From NCBI RefSeq assembly GCF_041647995.1, contig NZ_JARRIB010000007.1, positions 1-51,680 on the forward strand: 51,680 bases of DNA, written 5' to 3'. Below, piece after piece: positions 42,732 to 50,800 of this stretch. Under the pieces are notes generated by a model, which was given only the letters and a program-made list of their open reading frames with translations, was not told the origin of the DNA and searched no databases. The DNA is from Pyrococcus kukulkanii (GTDB lineage: Archaea > Methanobacteriota_B > Thermococci > Thermococcales > Thermococcaceae). A program made the translations under genes and the position numbers. Positions within the stretch are counted from its first letter, which is position 1, and every line of letters begins with the position of its first letter.

Positions 42732-44474
42732 ATGATAGTTGCAATAATAGACGGCTACACGGACGAGCCCGCGGGGCTTGGCGTTCCTCCCTACATAGGT
42801 CTCTACCCAAGGTACGCTTATGGTGCGATAAAGAAGGCTAGGAGAGATGCTAACGTATTCTACCTCACGATTGACGATTTAAGGGCGACATTCGAGGGTG
42901 AAGACGGCATTAGGACGAAGAACAAGACGCCAAACTTCCCTAAGGTTAGGGAGATACTTGAGAAAGCCGATGTTATAATCTTCATTGGCGGCCTTCACAC
43001 TCCTGGAAAGTATCTCTCCGCGGTTCCTGGGAGCGTTGAGGAGGTTGCAAAGTTCATAAGCGGATTTAATGCTGTCAAGATCCTTGGTGGTCCCGCTTTC
43101 ATGGGCTCAGCAAAGATGGGTGGAGTTAAGATAACCACAAAGGAACTCAAGTTCGCCGAGGAGGTTTTCGATTACGTAGTCTACGGCGACCTTGAGGCCT
43201 TCCTCTACGACTACTTCTCGGGAAGGGATCTAGATCCCTTTAGGTTTAGAAGCTATGGGGAGTTGCAGCTCTACGCTTTACTGGGAGCTGAAGTAGTTAA
43301 GCAGTTCCCGGGCTATCCTGAATTCGTATTAGCCGAGATAGAAACCCAGCGTGGCTGTCCCAAGGCAATGGGTATAGGGGGCTGTTCCTTCTGCACGGAG
43401 CCGGTTCGCTACCCCGTCGTAGAGAACAGGCCCCAGGAATTCGTTGCCCAGGAAGTTGAAGTCCTATACAGGTTGGGAGTGAGGCACTTCAGGATAGGGA
43501 GGCAGAGCTGCATCTTCTCCTACATGGCCGAGCCCAACGGCAGGGTTCCAATTCCAAAGCCCGAGGAAGTTGAGAAGCTGTTTAAAGCAGTTAGAAGTGC
43601 TGCACCAAACGTTAAAACCCTCCACGTGGACAATGCAAATCCAGCGGTGATCGCTAACTACCCCGAGGAGAGCAGAAGGATTGCAAAGGCCATAATTAAG
43701 TACGGAACCCCGGGGAACGTGGTTGCCTTTGGATTGGAAACTGCGGATCCAAAGGTTGCCAAGTTGAATAACCTCAACGCTACTCCAGAGGAAACATACG
43801 AGGCCGTAAAGATAATAAACGAGGTCGGGGGGAAGAGAGGCTACAATGGTCTTCCCTGGCTCCTCCCTGGGATAAACATAATCTTTGGACTTCCTGGAGA
43901 GACAAAGAGAACGTACGAACTTACATTTCAGTTCCTGAAGAAGATACTCGACGACGGCTTGATGGTTAGGAGGATAAACATCAGGCAGGTCGTTGTATTC
44001 CCTGGGACGCCGCTTTGGAACATGAGGGATAGGGTGAAGACTGAAAAGCACAAGAAGCTGATAGAGCACTACAGGCACAAGATAAGGCATGAGATAGACC
44101 TCCCAATGCTCAAGAGGGTCGTTCCAGTAGGGACGATTCTGAGGGACGTGAGGATGGAGGTTTATGATAATGGTTTAACTTTCGGCAGGCAGTTTGGAAG
44201 CTACCCCCTGATAGTTGGCGTGCCCAAGAGGCTCGAGCTCGACAAGTATTACGACGTAATGATAGTCGACCACGGGCTTAGGAGCGTCACCGGAATTCCG
44301 GTTCCAATTGACGTTAACAGGGAGAGCTCCAAGGTTTTGAAGTGGCTCCCTGGGGTAGGAAAGAAAACCTTAGCTAAAATTCTGGCGAAGAGGCCCTTTA
44401 AGAGCGAGGATGAGTTCCTTAATTTGCTTCCCCAGGATGTGAGGGGCCTTTATAAGGGTCATGTTAAGTTATAG
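42732..44474 (+). CDS. Radical SAM protein with C-terminal helix-hairpin-helix
   Basis: A 580-residue Fe-S protein of the COG1031-like radical SAM group. Its cluster motif is unusual: RGCPKAMGIGGCSFC gives Cys209, Cys218 and Cys221, a CX8CX2C spacing instead of CX3CX2C. An N-terminal cobalamin-binding-like domain (residues 1-160) contains IFIGGLHTPGKYLSAVPGS. The barrel has FGLETADPKVAKLNNL and IFGLPGETKRTYELTF. The last 50 residues form a helix-hairpin-helix (LPGVGKKTLAKILAKRPF), a DNA- or RNA-binding module, so the substrate may be nucleic acid. ATG 42732 is only about 25 bp from TATA-like GTTTTTATCC, so the message may be leaderless. The end overlaps the convergent AAA gene by 16 bp. Confidence 0.8.
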   Translation: MIVAIIDGYTDEPAGLGVPPYIGLYPRYAYGAIKKARRDANVFYLTIDDLRATFEGEDGIRTKNKTPNFPKVREILEKADVIIFIGGLHTPGKYLSAVPGSVEEVAKFISGFNAVKILGGPAFMGSAKMGGVKITTKELKFAEEVFDYVVYGDLEAFLYDYFSGRDLDPFRFRSYGELQLYALLGAEVVKQFPGYPEFVLAEIETQRGCPKAMGIGGCSFCTEPVRYPVVENRPQEFVAQEVEVLYRLGVRHFRIGRQSCIFSYMAEPNGRVPIPKPEEVEKLFKAVRSAAPNVKTLHVDNANPAVIANYPEESRRIAKAIIKYGTPGNVVAFGLETADPKVAKLNNLNATPEETYEAVKIINEVGGKRGYNGLPWLLPGINIIFGLPGETKRTYELTFQFLKKILDDGLMVRRINIRQVVVFPGTPLWNMRDRVKTEKHKKLIEHYRHKIRHEIDLPMLKRVVPVGTILRDVRMEVYDNGLTFGRQFGSYPLIVGVPKRLELDKYYDVMIVDHGLRSVTGIPVPIDVNRESSKVLKWLPGVGKKTLAKILAKRPFKSEDEFLNLLPQDVRGLYKGHVKL

Positions 44475-45628
44475 AGGAACTCTGGAATTTCCTCTCCGCC
44501 GATAACTATCACACCCCTGGGATACTTCCTCTTTATTCTCCCCGACTTAACCTCGATTTTGATTCCCTTAGCAACTGCGTCGATCTCATATTTATCCGTT
44601 CTGAAATAAAATACCTCTCCAAATTTCCTGTATAGGTGTTCCTGCACGATCCACTCGTACAGCACCTCTTTTCCTATCTCCCTCCCCGCCCACTCTGCTA
44701 AAGCTCTTGCAATTAGGGGGTCTCTTATTATGAACTTCCTATCTTTTCTCTCTATTATTCTCCCTCCTTCATCCCTGAAGGGTATTTGAAGGAGAATGTG
44801 AAGGGCTTCAAACACTTCAATGTACTCTCTTACCGTCGGAACTGATACGCCTGACCTTTCGGCAAGCTTTCTGAAGGATACAGGATCGGGAGCAACGTCA
44901 ATTATGGCTCCGATAACATCCCTAGCAATGCTCGTGCTCTTTCCAAGGGTTAGAATATCTGATTTTATCGTTAAGATCACGTCTTTTGTCGTGAGCATGC
45001 CATTGAGATAGGCCAAGTATCCTCCGGTTTCTAGGTAGTTCTCGAAGATTTCACTGGCCTTTGAGCGAGCAAACTCTTGGTAGAATAAGTGATAGTACTC
45101 TCTGAATGAGAGCGGAGTAACCTCTATAATTCTTCCTCTACCCATTCTTCCCCCAAATGCTCCTATAATTCTTTCTCTGGCGAGGGTTATTGATCCGGTT
45201 ACCGTGAGAACGTCATCAATGAATTTTTTCCTATCAATAAGGTACTTAACTCCCCTCCACCAGTCCGGGAGTAAGGTTACTTCATCAAGGAATATATACG
45301 AGCTCTTTACTCCTTTGCGCCTTCTTATTTTGAAGTATGCTTCCATTATCTCAACGAGTTCTTTATAGTTCTCTAAAATGCTGCAGTCGAAGTAGAATAC
45401 TGAGTACGGGTTTTTTGAATTCTCCAGGATGTTTTTTATCAGTAGCTTCATTCCGAGGGTTTTCCCAACTCTCCTTGGTCCGAGAATGAAATTAAGGGAG
45501 AATGGCTGGAGGGAGATTTCTTCTATCCACTTCGGCGTTATCCTGTACCTCAGCTTCTTAAATTCCTTTAATTCAGGATCTTCCTCATGTATCCACCATG
45601 GATTCTGATCTTCAAGTAGTCCAATCAT
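44459..45628 (-). CDS. AAA ATPase with DUF4143 domain
   Basis: A 389-residue ATPase of the AAA_14-DUF4143 architecture, a different family from the other ATPases here. Walker A is LGPRRVGKTLGMKLL, Walker B SSYIFLDEVTLLPDW, sensor VLTVTGSITLARE. A helical region with a winged helix (SFRKLAERSGVSVPTVREYI) leads to a restriction-endonuclease-like end with EIDAVAKGIKIEVKSG, where Glu/Asp, Glu and Lys are laid out as in PD-(D/E)XK nucleases. The family is widespread and unexplained. GTTAAC repeats lie directly before the ATG and around the TATA box. Confidence 0.82.
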   Translation of the reverse strand: MIGLLEDQNPWWIHEEDPELKEFKKLRYRITPKWIEEISLQPFSLNFILGPRRVGKTLGMKLLIKNILENSKNPYSVFYFDCSILENYKELVEIMEAYFKIRRRKGVKSSYIFLDEVTLLPDWWRGVKYLIDRKKFIDDVLTVTGSITLARERIIGAFGGRMGRGRIIEVTPLSFREYYHLFYQEFARSKASEIFENYLETGGYLAYLNGMLTTKDVILTIKSDILTLGKSTSIARDVIGAIIDVAPDPVSFRKLAERSGVSVPTVREYIEVFEALHILLQIPFRDEGGRIIERKDRKFIIRDPLIARALAEWAGREIGKEVLYEWIVQEHLYRKFGEVFYFRTDKYEIDAVAKGIKIEVKSGRIKRKYPRGVIVIGGEEIPEFLYNLT

Positions 45629-45746
45629 GTTAACTCATACTTTACATATCTTTATAAATATTGTTAACTGCTGTTTTACACAATATTGCAACATCCTGAC
45701 AAACATGCCTCAGCTTTTCGGTGGATTTTTAAATTCAGGTGTTAAC
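45629..45746. promoter_or_regulatory. Three GTTAAC sites between divergent genes
   Basis: GTTAAC occurs at 45629-45634, 45663-45668 and 45741-45746, the last two as GTTAACTG. The first two bracket the minus-strand TATA (ATTTATAAAG, about 45648-45657) of the AAA/DUF4143 gene; the third lies between the TATA (TTTTTAAAT) and start of the phosphoribosyltransferase gene. They may be operators of one regulator. Confidence 0.45.
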
Positions 45747-45769
45747 TGGAGAGCAAAGGGGGTGAGAAA

Positions 45770-46231
45770 ATGGACAAGGTCTATCTAACTTGGTGGCAGG
45801 TTGACAGGGCGATATTTGCTCTAGCCGATAAGCTGAGAGAGTACAAGCCAGATGTAATCGTTGGCGTCGCAAGGGGAGGGTTAATTCCAGCCGTTAGGTT
45901 GAGCCACATCCTTGGTGATCTTCCGCTCAAGGTAATCGACGTTAAGTTCTACAAGGGGATAGATGAGAGGGCTGAGAAGCCTGTAATTACAATCCCGATA
46001 CATGGGGATCTCAAGGACAAGAAGGTTGTGATAGTGGATGACGTCAGTGATACTGGAAAAACCTTAGAGGTAGTAATAGGGGAAGTGAAGAAGCTTGGTG
46101 CGAGGGAGATAAAGGTCGCCTGCTTGGCTATGAAGCCATGGACTTCCGTAGTTCCGGACTATTACGTCTTCAGGACTGACAAGTGGATAGTCTTCCCATG
46201 GGAGGAATTTCCAGTCGTTACCAAAGAGTAG
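45770..46231 (+). CDS. Xanthine/guanine-type phosphoribosyltransferase
   Basis: A 153-residue type I phosphoribosyltransferase with the PRPP loop VVIVDDVSDTGKTLE and the first loop VIVGVARGGLIPAVRLSHIL. The end WIVFPWEEFPVV supplies the purine-stacking aromatic and matches archaeal xanthine-guanine salvage enzymes. It makes nucleoside monophosphates from free bases and PRPP. GGGGGTGAG precedes the ATG, with a TATA box near 45725. It is shorter than its relative at 20156-20803, which has an additional C-terminal domain. Confidence 0.88.
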   Translation: MDKVYLTWWQVDRAIFALADKLREYKPDVIVGVARGGLIPAVRLSHILGDLPLKVIDVKFYKGIDERAEKPVITIPIHGDLKDKKVVIVDDVSDTGKTLEVVIGEVKKLGAREIKVACLAMKPWTSVVPDYYVFRTDKWIVFPWEEFPVVTKE

Positions 46232-46242
46232 CTTTATATATT
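46231..46242 (+). promoter_or_regulatory. Intact promoter in front of a broken gene
   Basis: GCTTTATATATT (46231-46242) is a strong archaeal TATA box about 24 bp before ATG 46261, the spacing of a leaderless message. Confidence 0.6.
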
Positions 46243-46260
46243 TTTGACCAACTTTAAATC

Positions 46261-46956
46261 ATGAAGTGGATATCACTATTTGTAATGCTGTTAATCCTTC
46301 CTTAGGTAGCTGCTGGGAATGATGTGGTGAAGGAGTGCTCCTGGGTTGTCACCTTTAATTCAACTTCCCCGTGATTCTGCGTTAACATTATTGATTACCA
46401 CGACTTTGGTTCAAATGTTTTAGTTATCGGCTCCGCGAAGATGCCTGCCCACCCTAGGGACTCACTTTGGATGGCAGTTTTGGACAGGGACGGGAATTTG
46501 GCTGTACAAAAGGTCATCGCCTCGGAATACTATATGGTTCCAGAGGCAGTAGTCTTCCTAAAGGACTCGGCGATAGTGGCTGGGATTGCTGGAGGAGGTA
46601 GCGATGCTCCTTGGATAGGTTACTACTTTGTAGCCAGAATACTCAAGGATGGGAAAGTATCTTGGGCAAAGTACTACACGGAGGGCTTATCTGGGGACGA
46701 TATTTTCTGGACGCTTAACGTCACCGGTCTGAAGTGCCAAGATACATGCATTGTGAATACGGAATCTTCAAGCTTCGTGATGAAATTGGATGGTGAAGTT
46801 ATAGCCCCCGAGAACATCACAGGTTTTACCCTTAATTATGAGGAAATTCCCACAAATTTCACAGTTTCTAGGTCTGAGTTAAAGTGCTTCCCATGGTGGA
46901 CCCTTGGTGTTATAAGTGTCCTTGCTTTAATCGTGATATTGAGGTGGAGGAGATGA
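46261..46956 (+). pseudogene. Membrane-anchored surface protein gene with two in-frame stop codons
   Basis: From ATG 46261 one frame runs to 46956 and reads as a secreted protein: a signal peptide (MKWISLFVMLLILP), a beta-rich ectodomain (FGSNVLVIGSAK, later SLWMAVLDRDGNLAVQKVIA) and a final membrane anchor WWTLGVISVLALIVILRWRR. The frame is broken only by TAG at 46303-46305 (codon 15) and TGA at 46372-46374 (codon 38). No frameshift is needed. The longest unbroken part starts at ATG 46441 and would lack the signal. The ectodomain recalls beta-propeller-type Thermococcales surface proteins, but it is short; the function is unknown. The stop overlaps the next gene as ATGA. Confidence 0.8.
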
Positions 46957-47525
46957 TCCACAGGATATTTGACAGGTTCGTTAACGTGTACATGATCGAG
47001 AGAGAAGACCACTTAATCCTCGTAGATGCCGGTCTCGAGGAGACCTGTGAAAAGATAGTTGAGAAAGTTAAGGAGCTTGGTAAGCCTTTGACCATGGTCT
47101 TTCTTACCCACCACCACTTTGATCACACGGGCTCCCTGAGATGTCTAAAGGAGAAGTTCCCAGGGATTAAGGTTGTTGCCCATGAATTAGATGCTCCCAG
47201 GATTGGGGAGGTGGATGTGAAAGTTAAAGGTGGAGAAGTCATTGAGGGATTGAAGGTATTCCACATGCCCGGGCACACTCAGGGCAGCATAGTTCTCTTG
47301 GACTTGGAATCAAAGTCTTTGTTCCCTGGGGATCTCCTGATGGAGGAAAATGGGAGGTTAAAGGAGATTCCACGGATGTACTCCTTGAATCCTGAAGAGA
47401 ACAGACAGAGGATCAAGGAATTGCTTGAGATAGACTTCGAGAACCTTTATCCAGCCCATGGTGAGCCCATAATAGGAAACGCAAAGGAGAAAGTGGAGGA
47501 GCTCGTCAGGGAGCTATTTCCCTGA
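46953..47525 (+). CDS. Metallo-beta-lactamase-fold hydrolase
   Basis: A 190-residue MBL-fold enzyme of the glyoxalase II-like type. The zinc motif is LTHHHFDHTGSL, with later ligands in FHMPGHTQGS, LFPGDLL and the final NLYPAHGEPI. ATG 46953 has GGTGGAGG directly upstream and overlaps the preceding broken gene by four bases, so its expression was originally coupled to that gene. The substrate is unknown; thioester or phosphoester hydrolysis is usual for the group. The last 20 bases overlap the convergent ATPase gene. Confidence 0.85.
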   Translation: MIHRIFDRFVNVYMIEREDHLILVDAGLEETCEKIVEKVKELGKPLTMVFLTHHHFDHTGSLRCLKEKFPGIKVVAHELDAPRIGEVDVKVKGGEVIEGLKVFHMPGHTQGSIVLLDLESKSLFPGDLLMEENGRLKEIPRMYSLNPEENRQRIKELLEIDFENLYPAHGEPIIGNAKEKVEELVRELFP

Positions 47526-48483
47526 TTGCGAGTAGATCGAGCCTTGACTGTGGCTTTAGGATTCCCCTTACAGGATCGAAGAACAGGATGTTGTTTTCCA
47601 CTAGGTACTCTATTTCCTCATCAATTTCTTCAACAATAATCTCTTCCTTATCCTTAAACTCTTTGAGAATTTTGAAATTCCTTCCCTTTATTATCTCTTT
47701 TATTTGCCTTTTCCTTAACGAAAGCTGGCTTGCACAAAATTCTTTTATGTTATCCTTGTTGTTTATAGCCTCAATCAAGAACACGGGTTTACCTCCGAAG
47801 TATTTCCACGTTAGCTCAATTTCTTCACTTGAGAATCCGTGTTTTCTTAAGAACTCTTCGGTGGTTTTATAATCGAAATCGTCTACGAGGAAGTATCTCG
47901 CCCTCCCATAGAGCTTCGTTTCTCTGAACACTCTCTCTATAAACAGCGAATCTGAGGTTATAGCGAAGACGTGGGCTGAGTGGTTCTCCTTAGTCAGGCT
48001 TATGAAGAAGTTGAAGAGCTCGTACAGCAGGTAGCCGTTTATCTTAATGTCCTTAATCTTCTGGAGCTCGTCCAATACTATTATTGGCGTCCTTCCGCTG
48101 TCCTTGAGCTTCCTTGTAAGATTCACGATGTACTTGAATGCATCTCCGGGCTTATCTCTGCTAAATATCTTCTCAAGTAAGTTTCTTGAAATTGGAATTC
48201 CCATGAACTTCGTGGTTTCCTCCAATAAGTCGAGGAGTAAGTTCTCTTTAACGTCAAAGGTTTCGAAGAGTTCTTGAATAAAGTCCCTGTAGTCTTTTAT
48301 CATTCTCTCCCTGAGGTTGATGTAGAATGCCACGTAGTCCTTCGGGAGATCTTCGATTACCTTCTTAATTAAAGCTGTTTTCCCGCTGTTTATTGGCCCA
48401 TAGATGAATGTAATTAGCGTTGGCTCACTTTTTATTATCCTCATAAGTCCCTCAATTTCCTTCTCCCTGTTATGGAACTCCAT
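47506..48483 (-). CDS. Archaeal AAA ATPase, paralogue 3
   Basis: A 325-residue relative of the ATPases at 39431 and 41686: MEFHNREKEIEGLMRII, Walker A YGPINSGKTALIKKV, Walker B TPIIVLDELQKIKDI, sensor VFAITSDSLFIERVF, and the end ILKPQSRLDLLAIREIA. It is clearly more diverged and shows none of the long identical DNA blocks shared by the other two. ATG 48483 has GGTGAT just upstream. A C/D box sRNA on the same strand lies 12 bp before the start codon, so the two may share a transcript. Confidence 0.82.
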   Translation of the reverse strand: MEFHNREKEIEGLMRIIKSEPTLITFIYGPINSGKTALIKKVIEDLPKDYVAFYINLRERMIKDYRDFIQELFETFDVKENLLLDLLEETTKFMGIPISRNLLEKIFSRDKPGDAFKYIVNLTRKLKDSGRTPIIVLDELQKIKDIKINGYLLYELFNFFISLTKENHSAHVFAITSDSLFIERVFRETKLYGRARYFLVDDFDYKTTEEFLRKHGFSSEEIELTWKYFGGKPVFLIEAINNKDNIKEFCASQLSLRKRQIKEIIKGRNFKILKEFKDKEEIIVEEIDEEIEYLVENNILFFDPVRGILKPQSRLDLLAIREIAP

Positions 48484-48492
48484 TTTAATCAC

Positions 48493-48546
48493 CGTCAGTC
48501 ATCGCAGGCCTCATCACCGGTCAGAGCTGGATCCTTCATCATCCTT
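48493..48546 (-). ncRNA. C/D box guide sRNA upstream of ATPase paralogue 3
   Basis: Minus-strand reading gives C box ATGATGA (48542-48536), an 11-nt guide AGGATCCAGCT, D' CTGA (48524-48521), spacer CCG, C' GTGATGA (48517-48511), a 12-nt guide GGCCTGCGATGA, and D box CTGA (48498-48495). All four boxes are perfect and spacings are those of archaeal guide RNAs. Predicted target complements are AGCTGGATCCT and TCATCGCAGGCC; I cannot say which rRNA or tRNA site they fit. It lies between the ATPase start and the divergent thpR gene. Confidence 0.9.
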
Positions 48547-48604
48547 TGATAACTCTCCCCAAAATCTCTTTAACCTTTCTCCCTAATTTTCCCTAGGTGG
48601 TATC

Positions 48605-49159
48605 ATGAGGGCGTTTATAGCCATAGACGTCAGCGAGGAGGTTAGGGATGCCATAGTTAGGGCTCAGGACTTCATAGGAACTAAAGAGGCGAAGATTAAG
48701 TTCGTTGAGAGGGAGAACCTGCACATAACGTTGAAGTTTCTTGGCGAGATTACGCAGGAGCAGGCCGAGGAGATAAAGAAAATTCTCGCGGAGATAGCCA
48801 AAAGGCACAAGAAGCATGAAGTGAGGGTTAAGGGAATAGGGGTCTTCCCGAATCCAAACTACGTTAGGGTTATATGGGCTGGAGTTGAGAACGACGAGGG
48901 GATAAAGGCCATAGCCCAGGATATAGAGAGGGAACTTTCAAAGCTAGGCTTCAAGAAGGACAAGGAGTTCGTTGCCCACGTTACAATTGGCAGGGTTAAG
49001 TTCGTTAAGGATAAGCTCGGCTTGGCAATGAAGCTCAAGGAATTGGCCAACGAGGACTTCGGAACCTTCAGGGTTGAGGCGATAGAGCTGAAGAAGAGCA
49101 CGCTAACTCCAAAGGGGCCGATATATGAAACTTTGGCAAGGTTCGAGCTCTCGGAGTGA
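48605..49159 (+). CDS. thpR: RNA 2',3'-cyclic phosphodiesterase (2'-5' RNA ligase family)
   Basis: A 184-residue 2H phosphoesterase with both active-site HxTx motifs, HITLKFLGE and HVTIGRVKF. Members open 2',3'-cyclic phosphates and can join tRNA halves through a 2'-5' bond in vitro. The start has AGGTGGT upstream. Its stop overlaps the frame of the CCA enzyme, and the pair thpR-cca is a conserved tRNA-end processing unit in Pyrococcus. Confidence 0.92.
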   Translation: MRAFIAIDVSEEVRDAIVRAQDFIGTKEAKIKFVERENLHITLKFLGEITQEQAEEIKKILAEIAKRHKKHEVRVKGIGVFPNPNYVRVIWAGVENDEGIKAIAQDIERELSKLGFKKDKEFVAHVTIGRVKFVKDKLGLAMKLKELANEDFGTFRVEAIELKKSTLTPKGPIYETLARFELSE

Positions 49160-49164
49160 TATCC

Positions 49165-50505
49165 ATGGAGCTTTTAGCTCAAGTCCTTGAGAGGATAAAG
49201 CCCAGGGAAGAGGATTATAAAGAGTTGAATGAAGTTAGATTGTATCTCCTTGAGCTAGTTAAATCCTCATCAGAGGAACTTGGTATCGAGGTTAGGCCTT
49301 ACTTTGTTGGATCCCTTGAGAAGGATACCTTTCTGAGGGGCGATCACGATATAGACTTGTTCTTGGCCTTTCCATTGGATATCCCCCTTGAGGAGCTCAG
49401 GGAGAGGGGTCTTGAGCTAGCCAAGGAAATCGGGAAAAAATTGGAGAGGTATGAAGTGGCTTACGCTGAGCACCCCTACGTTAGGGCCTACTATAAGGGT
49501 TTTCAAGTTGATCTCGTCCCCTGCTATGACGTTAGGGATTGGAGGGATGTGAGGACTGCCGTTGATAGGTCTATACTCCACACGAGATGGGTTCTAGAGA
49601 ACCTCAACGGGAGGAACGATGAGGTTAGACTGTTAAAGAAATTCCTAAAGGGAATAAACGCTTATGGGAGCGAGATCTACGTTAGGGGGTTCTCTGGATA
49701 CCTTGCGGAGATCCTCGTTATAAAGTTCGGCTCCTTCCTAGAGGTTCTAGAAAAGCATGACTTCATGCTCAGGCAGAAGGTTATTGATCCTGGGAATTGG
49801 CTTAAGAGAGAGCCCGAGATAGCGATGAAGACCGTAAAGAGGGAGGTAGAGGAAGATAAACCCTTGATAGTTATAGATCCTATAGACCCCAGGAGGAATG
49901 TTGCGGCCAACTTAAGCTGGGAGCGCTATGGCCTCTTCTACTTTAACGCGAAGAAGTTCCTGGAGAGCCCTTCGCTTAACTACTTCTTCCCCAAAGTTGC
50001 TGTAGGGAACTACTTGGAGGAGCTCAGGAGGAAGAGAACTCACCTTCTTACCCTCTTATTTGATCCACCTGATATCGTTGATGACCTTCTACTGCCCCAG
50101 GTTGAGAAGACGGCTAAAGGCCTAGCTAGGCAACTCGAGCTAGAGGGCTTTAAGGTTCTAGGGATTGACTACGGTAGAAACTTCATCTTCCTCGAGGTTG
50201 ATAGGCTCGAGAGACCGAAGGTTTCGATAAAGAGGGGGCCCCTCTACTTCTCGTCACATGGCTTAAGGTTCTATGCTAGAAACGAGAGAGTTTGGATCGA
50301 GGGGAAGGATCTCTACTCTGAGAAGTCCGTCGAGGGTTGGATAGTTGACGTGGTTGAGAAGATACTGAAAAGTGGTATGTTCTCTGCTGGGAAGCAGGTT
50401 AAAAAGGCCGTGCAGGAGGCTAATATATTGGTGGATTACGTTCCAAGGAGTTTACGTAAGGATGCTTACGTGTTCCTCTCAAGGATGAAGTTTAGAGTCA
50501 AGTGA
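49165..50505 (+). CDS. cca: Archaeal class I CCA-adding tRNA nucleotidyltransferase
   Basis: A 446-residue enzyme that builds or repairs the CCA end of tRNA. The nucleotidyltransferase core shows FVGSLEKDTFLRGDHDIDLF with the two metal-binding Asp residues, and the third carboxylate near YYKGFQVDLVPCYD. The following central and tail domains (LLKKFLKGINAYGSEIYVRG, later IDPIDPRRNVAANLS) are those of the archaeal class. ATG 49165 is used because GGAGTGAT ends just before it; the GTG nine bases earlier overlaps the thpR stop. It is co-transcribed with thpR. Confidence 0.94.
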   Translation: MELLAQVLERIKPREEDYKELNEVRLYLLELVKSSSEELGIEVRPYFVGSLEKDTFLRGDHDIDLFLAFPLDIPLEELRERGLELAKEIGKKLERYEVAYAEHPYVRAYYKGFQVDLVPCYDVRDWRDVRTAVDRSILHTRWVLENLNGRNDEVRLLKKFLKGINAYGSEIYVRGFSGYLAEILVIKFGSFLEVLEKHDFMLRQKVIDPGNWLKREPEIAMKTVKREVEEDKPLIVIDPIDPRRNVAANLSWERYGLFYFNAKKFLESPSLNYFFPKVAVGNYLEELRRKRTHLLTLLFDPPDIVDDLLLPQVEKTAKGLARQLELEGFKVLGIDYGRNFIFLEVDRLERPKVSIKRGPLYFSSHGLRFYARNERVWIEGKDLYSEKSVEGWIVDVVEKILKSGMFSAGKQVKKAVQEANILVDYVPRSLRKDAYVFLSRMKFRVK

Positions 50506-50800
50506 AGCTGTTATATAACGTTATACACCGTTTCATCCTAGCGAGAACGGTGTGGTTAGGTACACACCAGACTCATTTCCTGAGCTACTTTTCTACCTGG
50601 TCGTGACGGGTCTTCTTCACGTGGAGTTTTATCTCCCGTGATACTACGGGTGCCTGGCTTAGACTACTCTGTTAATCCTCCTTCTCTTTCAGTTCACTAT
50701 GGCGGAGCGGGTCACTCGAACACTCACAGGCTGTTCTCTGAGTAGTGTCTTTCGAAGGGTTTAAATATTTTCGTTGCATACTAATACTTAGGTGTCATTA
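50506..50800. other. Gene-free stretch with hairpins at the left end of an IS607-type element
   Basis: No gene is seen. It opens with the palindrome GTTATATAAC (50510-50519), then ACACCGTT (50525-50532) pairing with AACGGTGT (50546-50553), and GGTGTG (50549-50554) pairing with CACACC (50563-50568), so two hairpins compete for the same bases. A TATA-like TTTAAATATTTT (50760-50771) about 30 bp before the recombinase ATG is its likely promoter. The exact element border cannot be set because IS607 elements lack terminal inverted repeats. Confidence 0.55.

Noticed and set aside
43464-44090. 208-codon antisense frame in the radical SAM gene
   Set aside because: The sense frame is conserved and motif-bearing; the antisense product has no domain and no ribosome binding site.
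46303-46374. Recoding of TAG (pyrrolysine) or TGA (selenocysteine) in the surface-protein gene
   Set aside because: These recoding systems are not known in Thermococcales, and the stops fall in a signal peptide and a plain ectodomain segment, so nonsense mutation is simpler.
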